Shown here: positions 26,701-31,516 of the stretch, in pieces | How the letters are laid out: every line of letters begins with the position of its first letter | Position numbering within the stretch: position 1 is the stretch's first letter | From: Pseudovibrio sp. JCM 19062 | GTDB lineage: Bacteria > Pseudomonadota > Alphaproteobacteria > Rhizobiales > Stappiaceae | Reading direction: 5' to 3' | DNA length: 31,516 nt | NCBI GenBank assembly: GCA_001310715.1 | Contig: BAXV01000046.1 | Span: 1 to 31,516 of the forward strand | The notes under the pieces: model-generated | Database searches by the model: none | The model's input: only the letters and a program-made list of their open reading frames with translations | Told to the model about the DNA's origin: nothing | Made by a program: the position numbers and the translations under genes

Positions 26701-27703
26701 TTGAACAGCGTGCCAAATTCATCTGAAATCCGTACTAACTGGACGCGTGAAGAGGCTGAAGCTCTTTACAACCTCCCATTTAATGACCTGCTGTTTAAAG
26801 CTCAGTGCATTCATCGCGAGCATTTTGACCCCAATGAGGTCCAGCAGAGCCAGCTTTTAAGCATCAAGACAGGTGGCTGCCCGGAAGATTGTGCCTATTG
26901 CAGTCAGTCTGCCCGCAATAATGCAGACCTTCCAGCTTCCAAGCTTCTTGAAGTTCAGCGCGTTCTTGCTGAAGCGAAAAAAAGCAAAGGAAGGCGGCGC
27001 AACCCGATATTGCATGGGCGCAGCTTGGCGCTCTCCGAAAGATCGCGACATGCGCGCCATTGAGATGATGGTGGAAGGTGTCAAAGAGCTCGGTATGGAA
27101 AGCTGCATGACCCTTGGCATGCTGACCCCAGAGCAAATCCTGCGTCTGAAAGATGCTGGGTTGGACTATTACAACCACAACATTGATACCTCTGAGCGAT
27201 ACTACAGCGAAGTCATCACGACCCGTAAATTCTCCGACCGTATCGATACCCTCAATCTGGTAAAAGAATCCGGCATCAAGGTCTGCTCCGGCGGCATTGT
27301 CGGCATGGGCGAAGAGGATATGGATCGCCTCGACATGCTGGTGTCTCTTGCAACGCTGGAAGCGCACCCGGACAGTGTCCCGATCAATATGCTTATTCCA
27401 ATTGAAGGCACACCGCTTCAGGATGCTGCACCAGTTGATCCTATTGACTTCGTTCGTCTCATCGCCGTTGCGCGCATCATGATGCCAAAGTCTCATGTGC
27501 GCCTGTCAGCTGGCCGAACTGAAATGTCCGATGAAACGCAGGCAATGTGTTTCTTTGCTGGGGCAAACTCCATCTTTAAAGGTGAAACCTTGCTCACAGC
27601 AGATAACCCGGAAGACACAAAGGACGCTGCTCTGTTCAAGCGACTTGGTATCCGTCCAATGGGATTAAAGAACTGTACGGCTGCACATGAGCCTGCTGAG
27701 TAA
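26701..27703 (+). CDS. bioB: Biotin synthase BioB (frameshifted)
   Basis: This radical-SAM enzyme inserts sulfur into dethiobiotin, the last step of biotin synthesis. About 334 residues from the TTG at 26701 ([20 protein letters not shown]). An in-frame GTG at 26641 would add 20 residues that do not resemble BioB. Landmarks are [15 protein letters not shown], the SAM/4Fe-4S motif [31 protein letters not shown], and RLSAGR with the arginine ligand of the 2Fe-2S cluster. A surplus A in a seven-A run (26977-26983) breaks the frame; corrected, it reads [19 protein letters not shown]. First gene of the operon. Its clusters would come from the suf system. Confidence 0.94.
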
Positions 27704-28825
27704 GCATCACGGAGCCCTTGAGCGTCTGGCGGAACGGGGCAGGGCCCGTTCCCTGCTTAAAGCCCGTGGCTGCGACTTTTCATCCAACGATTATCTGGCG
27801 CTTACTACAGCGCCAGAATTGCGTTTAGCGGCTGAAAATGCGTTGGCCCGAGGCGTCGGTCTTGGGGCAGGTGGTTCCCGTTTGCTGCGTGGAAACAACC
27901 CGGAGCATGAAGCGCTTGAAGTTGAAGCCGCAAAGTTATTCAACACAGAACGATGCCTGTTCTTTGGGGGTGGCTACAACGCCAATATGGCTCTGTTTTC
28001 CACGCTGCCCCAGCAAGGTGACCTTGTGCTTCATGATGCCCTGATTCACGCCAGCGCACATGACGGCATGAAGCTGGGTGCCGCCCAAACCATGGCCTTC
28101 AAACACAATCAGGCGCAAGATGCTAAGGACTGCATCGCAAAGTGGCGTCATGCGGGCGGTACAGGCCGCATTTGGCTCGCCTGTGAAAGTCTCTACAGCA
28201 TGGATGGTGATCAAGCGCCTCTCAAGGAGCTGGTGGAACTAGCCGACCAGAATGATGCGTTCTTGCTGGTCGATGAAGCTCATGCCACCGGTGTATTAGG
28301 TGAGGGCGGCAAAGGTCTGGCTGCTGAGTTCGAAGGCCGCGAGAATATCATCTCACTTCACACCTGCGGCAAGGCACTGGGAGCCTCCGGTGCTCTTGTC
28401 TGCGGTCCCTCCGTGCTTATCGACTATCTCATCAACCGCGCCGCGGGTTTATCTATGCCACCGCTCCATCTCCGCTCGTTGCTGCTATCGTGCGCGCTTC
28501 TCTCAAGCTGGTGCAGAGTCAGCCGGAGCGCAGAAAGAGACTTGCTGATTTGGTTGACCACGCAAATGCGGAAATGGAGCACCTTTGCGGACAAAAGGGC
28601 AGCGGCACGCATATCCTGCCGTTTCTCATAGGACACGACAAACGCACCATGCAGATTGCTGGCGCGCTGCAGGAAAACGGCTTTGATATCCGCGGCATTC
28701 GCCCGCCAACCGTACCGCGCGGAACATCCCGGCTGCGCATTGCTCTGACCCTGCATGCCAGCAAACACGATGTCTCCGCCATGTTTAATGTGCTTAAAGA
28801 AGAAATGGGGCTGGGTCATTCATGA
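27687..28825 (+). CDS. bioF: 8-amino-7-oxononanoate synthase BioF (frameshifted)
   Basis: This PLP enzyme condenses pimeloyl-thioester with L-alanine. About 380 residues, overlapping the bioB end by 17 bases. Visible: [56 protein letters not shown], the PLP lysine in [13 protein letters not shown], and the end [21 protein letters not shown] lost T near 28449 breaks the frame; restored, it reads [22 protein letters not shown]. The stop overlaps the bioD start (ATGA), pointing to coupled translation. Confidence 0.94.
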
Positions 28826-29460
28826 CCAAACCAATCGTAGTAACCGGCACAGATACCGGTATCGGTAAGACAATCTTTTCTGCTGCGCTGACACAGGCAC
28901 TTTCCGCAACCTATTGGAAGCCGGTTCAGTCCGGGCTTGAAGAAGAAACCGACACTGAGGCAGTAACCCGTCTGACAGGATGTAAGGCGCTGCCAGAACG
29001 ATACCGCTTGCAGATACCCGCATCTCCACACTTTTCTGCAGAGGAAGAAGGCGTCCTCATAGACACCGGAAACCTGACTTTGCCTCAGATTGACGGTACG
29101 CTGGTGGTCGAGGGGGCAGGTGGCCTCATGGTGCCGCTCACGCGCGAAACGCTTTTCATTGACCTATTCAGGAAATGGCAAGCGCCGATTGTGCTCTGTG
29201 CGCGTACTGGTCTGGGGACTATCAACCACACCCTGCTTTCCATCGAGGCACTTCGTGCTCGTAACTGCGATCTGCTCGGCATCGTCTTCATCGGTAACGA
29301 GGTTGCCGATTCTGAGCGCACTATCGTGGAGTATGCAGGGGCGAAAAAGCTTGGCCGCTTGCCGGTGCTGCGCGACATCACTCCAAAAACAATAAGAACA
29401 GCGTTCGCAGAAAACTTCCTGCTGGAGGATTTCGGCGTACAACAGGAGGAGAACGCCTGA
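28822..29460 (+). CDS. bioD: Dethiobiotin synthetase BioD
   Basis: Intact, 212 residues. It closes the ureido ring of dethiobiotin from diaminopelargonate, CO2 and ATP. The P-loop is GTDTGIGKT at residues 9-17, followed by WKPVQSG and the VVEGAGGLMVPL motif. It overlaps bioF by four bases and bioA by one (TGATG). Its order, after bioF and before bioA, is that of rhizobial bioBFDAZ operons. Confidence 0.96.
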   Translation: MTKPIVVTGTDTGIGKTIFSAALTQALSATYWKPVQSGLEEETDTEAVTRLTGCKALPERYRLQIPASPHFSAEEEGVLIDTGNLTLPQIDGTLVVEGAGGLMVPLTRETLFIDLFRKWQAPIVLCARTGLGTINHTLLSIEALRARNCDLLGIVFIGNEVADSERTIVEYAGAKKLGRLPVLRDITPKTIRTAFAENFLLEDFGVQQEENA

Positions 29461-30717
29461 TGGCGACCCGCTCACCGATCTGGCACCCATTTACTCAGCA
29501 CGCAGTTATGCCGGAGATGACCAAAATAGCGGAAAGCTCTGGCGCATACCTGACAAAGCCCGATGGTGAGAAGCTGCTGGATGCCATCGCATCGTGGTGG
29601 GTCGTAACCCATGGCCATTGTCACCCGCATGTGATTGGCGCAATCAAGGATCAAGCCGATAAGCTGGATCAGGTTATCTTCGCAGGCCACACCCATGAAC
29701 CAGCAGAACGGCTGGCGCAGCAGCTGCTCAAGTGTACCCCTGATGGGCTGGACTACGTGTTCTTTTCAGATAGCGGCTCCACCAGTGTGGAGGTGGCGCT
29801 CAAAATGGCGCTCGGTTACTGGCATCATTTGCAAGATGACCGGAAGCGCATCGTGGTGATGGAGAACAGCTATCATGGCGACACCATCGGCACCATGTCC
29901 GTTGGCGAACGTGGCGTTTTTAACCAGCCTACAACCCACTCCTGTTCGATGTGTCGAAAGTACCATTCCCATCAGTGGGTCACGAACAAGATACGCTCAA
30001 CGCACTAGAGAAACGCTGTGCGGAAGGCGATGTGGCAGCTTTCATCGTTGAGCCTCTGGTTCTTGGCGCAGGTGGCATGCTCATGTATTCCGCTGAAACA
30101 TTGCGAGCCCTCTTTGATATTTGCAAAAAGTACAATGTGCTCTTCATCGCAGATGAGGTCATGACCGGCTGGGGCCGTACAGGCAAAATGTTTGCCTGCG
30201 AACACGCGCAGATCACACCGGACATTGCCTGCTACTCAAAAGGACTGACCGGCGGCTCGCTCCCACTTGCAGTCACAATGTGTTCTGCAGCAATCTATGA
30301 CGAGCATTACTCCATGGATAGAAGTAAAACCTTCTTCCACTCAAGCTCGTACACCGCCAACCGATAGCGTGTGCGGCGGCAGTCGCAAATTTGGAGATCT
30401 GGGAGAATGAACCCGTCCATGAGCGCATCGCAAAACTCATGGAAATGCAGGCAGCTGGCCTCGCGCGGTTCAAGAATGACGACCGCTTTACCAATCTCCG
30501 GCAGACCGGCACCATCGCTGCCATGGACATCAACGTGAAGGATCACGGCTACCTGTCTGATATTGGCCCGCGTCTTTATGCGTTCTTCCAAAAGAAGAAC
30601 CTGCTGCTGCGTCCACTCGGCAACACCCTCTATTCCATGCCGCCATATTGCGTAACGCAAGAGGATATCAATCTGATCTATGACGCCATTGCTGAGGCCG
30701 CTGATGAGCTCCTTTAA
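29460..30717 (+). CDS. bioA: Adenosylmethionine-8-amino-7-oxononanoate aminotransferase BioA (frameshifted)
   Basis: This PLP aminotransferase uses SAM as the unusual amino donor to make diaminopelargonate. About 420 residues: [28 protein letters not shown], the PLP phosphate-binding [42 protein letters not shown], the PLP lysine in CYSKGLTGG, and [11 protein letters not shown]. Two bases are missing, near 29930 ([18 protein letters not shown] restored) and near 30361 ([18 protein letters not shown] restored). The stop lies 14 bases inside bioZ. Confidence 0.94.
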
Positions 30718-31516
30718 GGATCGCGGTGGTCTGATCGGCTTTGGGCATTATGCGCCTGAACGCCGCGTGCTGAATGCAGAGATTGAGCAGGATCTGGGAT
30801 TGGAAGAGGGCTGGATTGAGCGCCGCACCGGCATTCGTGAGCGGCGGTACGTCTCCCCAGAGCAAGCCCTGACGGATATCGCGCTACCAGCCGCACAAAT
30901 GGCAATTGAAGATGCTGGTATTGATCCGGCAAAGATCGGCCTGACCCTGCTGGCCACCAGCACACCAGACCATTTGCTGCCACCCTCCGCGCCTCTCCTA
31001 GTCCACAAGCTCGGTCTGCCCAATTCCGGCGGTATCGATATGGCCGGAGCTGCGCAGGCTTCCTCTACGCTCTGGCAATGGCAGATGCCTACGCAAAAGC
31101 GCAGGGCATCGCTGTTCTTGTGGTCGCAGCCAACATCTTAAGCCGCCGCATCAATCCGCAAGAACGTGCGAGCCGCGTCCTTTTTGCAGATGCCGCCGGT
31201 GCAGTGGTTGTCACGCCGCCAACGCATGATGGCAGGGGATCCTTGCAGCCGATCTGACATCCGACGGCGCGCATTATGATCTGATCAAGATACCCGGAGG
31301 CGGAAGCCGCAATCCCTACAGACCAGATATGGACCCCAACGAATATCTGATGAGCTTAAAAGGTGGTCAGACCGTATTTGCCAAGGCAGTGACAACACTC
31401 ACAAGCTCTGCCAAAAAAAATCCTCAATCAGGCTGGTCTGACATCCTCAAACGTAGACCACTGGTCCCACATCAAGCCAACTCGCGAATTATTCAGGCTG
31501 TCGGAACCAATCTTGC
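30704..31516 (+). CDS. bioZ: BioZ, FabH-like 3-oxoacyl-ACP synthase of biotin synthesis (partial, frameshifted)
   Basis: A KAS III-fold enzyme. In Agrobacterium, BioZ condenses a glutaryl thioester with malonyl-ACP to start pimeloyl-ACP synthesis, replacing BioC/BioH. The start is ATG 30704 ([20 protein letters not shown]). Landmarks are [13 protein letters not shown], the catalytic cysteine in [13 protein letters not shown] (after restoring a T near 31051), and [18 protein letters not shown] and the catalytic histidine in [16 protein letters not shown] follow after restoring bases near 31236 and 31464 and removing an A at 31413-31420. The gene leaves the window before the Asn of the triad and the C-terminus. 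Confidence 0.9.

Overview
The window looks like the chromosome of an alphaproteobacterium, most likely Hyphomicrobiales and perhaps close to Pseudovibrio/Stappiaceae. The genus is a guess from gene content and moderate GC. The family-level evidence is an ExoR-like periplasmic Sel1 protein, a bioB-F-D-A-Z biotin operon ending in the FabH-like BioZ, a class II cobalamin-dependent ribonucleotide reductase, a sufS2-B-C-D-S-T-A operon behind an Irr-like iron box, and bacterial homologues of the complex I accessory subunits NDUFA12 and NDUFS4.

The main caveat is sequence quality. Most long genes are broken by single-base (sometimes two-base) length changes in homopolymers. A or T runs that should be 6-7 long appear as 7-8, and short runs (GG, CC, TT, GGG) have lost a base. 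I count about thirty such sites, including in ParE, the Suf proteins and NrdJ. The protein resumes in the next frame each time, so I read these as sequencing or assembly errors and report each gene as one CDS across its frames. Intact genes are the NDUFA12 homologue, sufC, sufT, sufA, tenA, the diguanylate cyclase and bioD.

Layout. 1-146: C-terminus of an IS5-family transposase abutting a palindromic repeat. 356-1082: unknown membrane protein. 1331-4994 (-): nrdJ, with two NrdR-type boxes upstream at 5161-5205. 5698-6401: degenerate CheY-like protein. 6570-6956: NDUFA12 homologue with a strong terminator. 7043-7703 (-): alpha/beta hydrolase. 7780-7830: overlapping IscR-like site, promoter and Irr-like box for the suf operon (8033-15113), followed by tenA and a TfoX-domain gene. 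16359-17417 (-): diguanylate cyclase. 17483-18956 (-): DEAD-box helicase. 19164-21253 (-): parE. 21847-22745: exoR-like gene. 23126-23202: tRNA-Pro(TGG). 23356-23581: a truncated gene remnant next to a second full palindromic repeat. 23959-25499 (-): PiT phosphate transporter. 26015-26322: NDUFS4 homologue. 26403-26479: tRNA-Arg(TCT). 26701-end: bioBFDAZ, with bioZ running off the edge.

Two biosynthetic systems dominate. The suf operon builds Fe-S clusters, and biotin synthase (BioB) and complex I both consume them. BioZ supplies the pimeloyl precursor used by BioF, BioA, BioD and BioB in turn. I found no defence island, CRISPR array, prophage or unmistakably new system. The most useful new observations are the inferred regulatory sites (NrdR pair, IscR/Irr pair, a tandem repeat over the bio promoter), the receiver that lacks its phosphorylation site, and the 104-105 bp palindromic repeat family that touches gene ends at all three of its locations.
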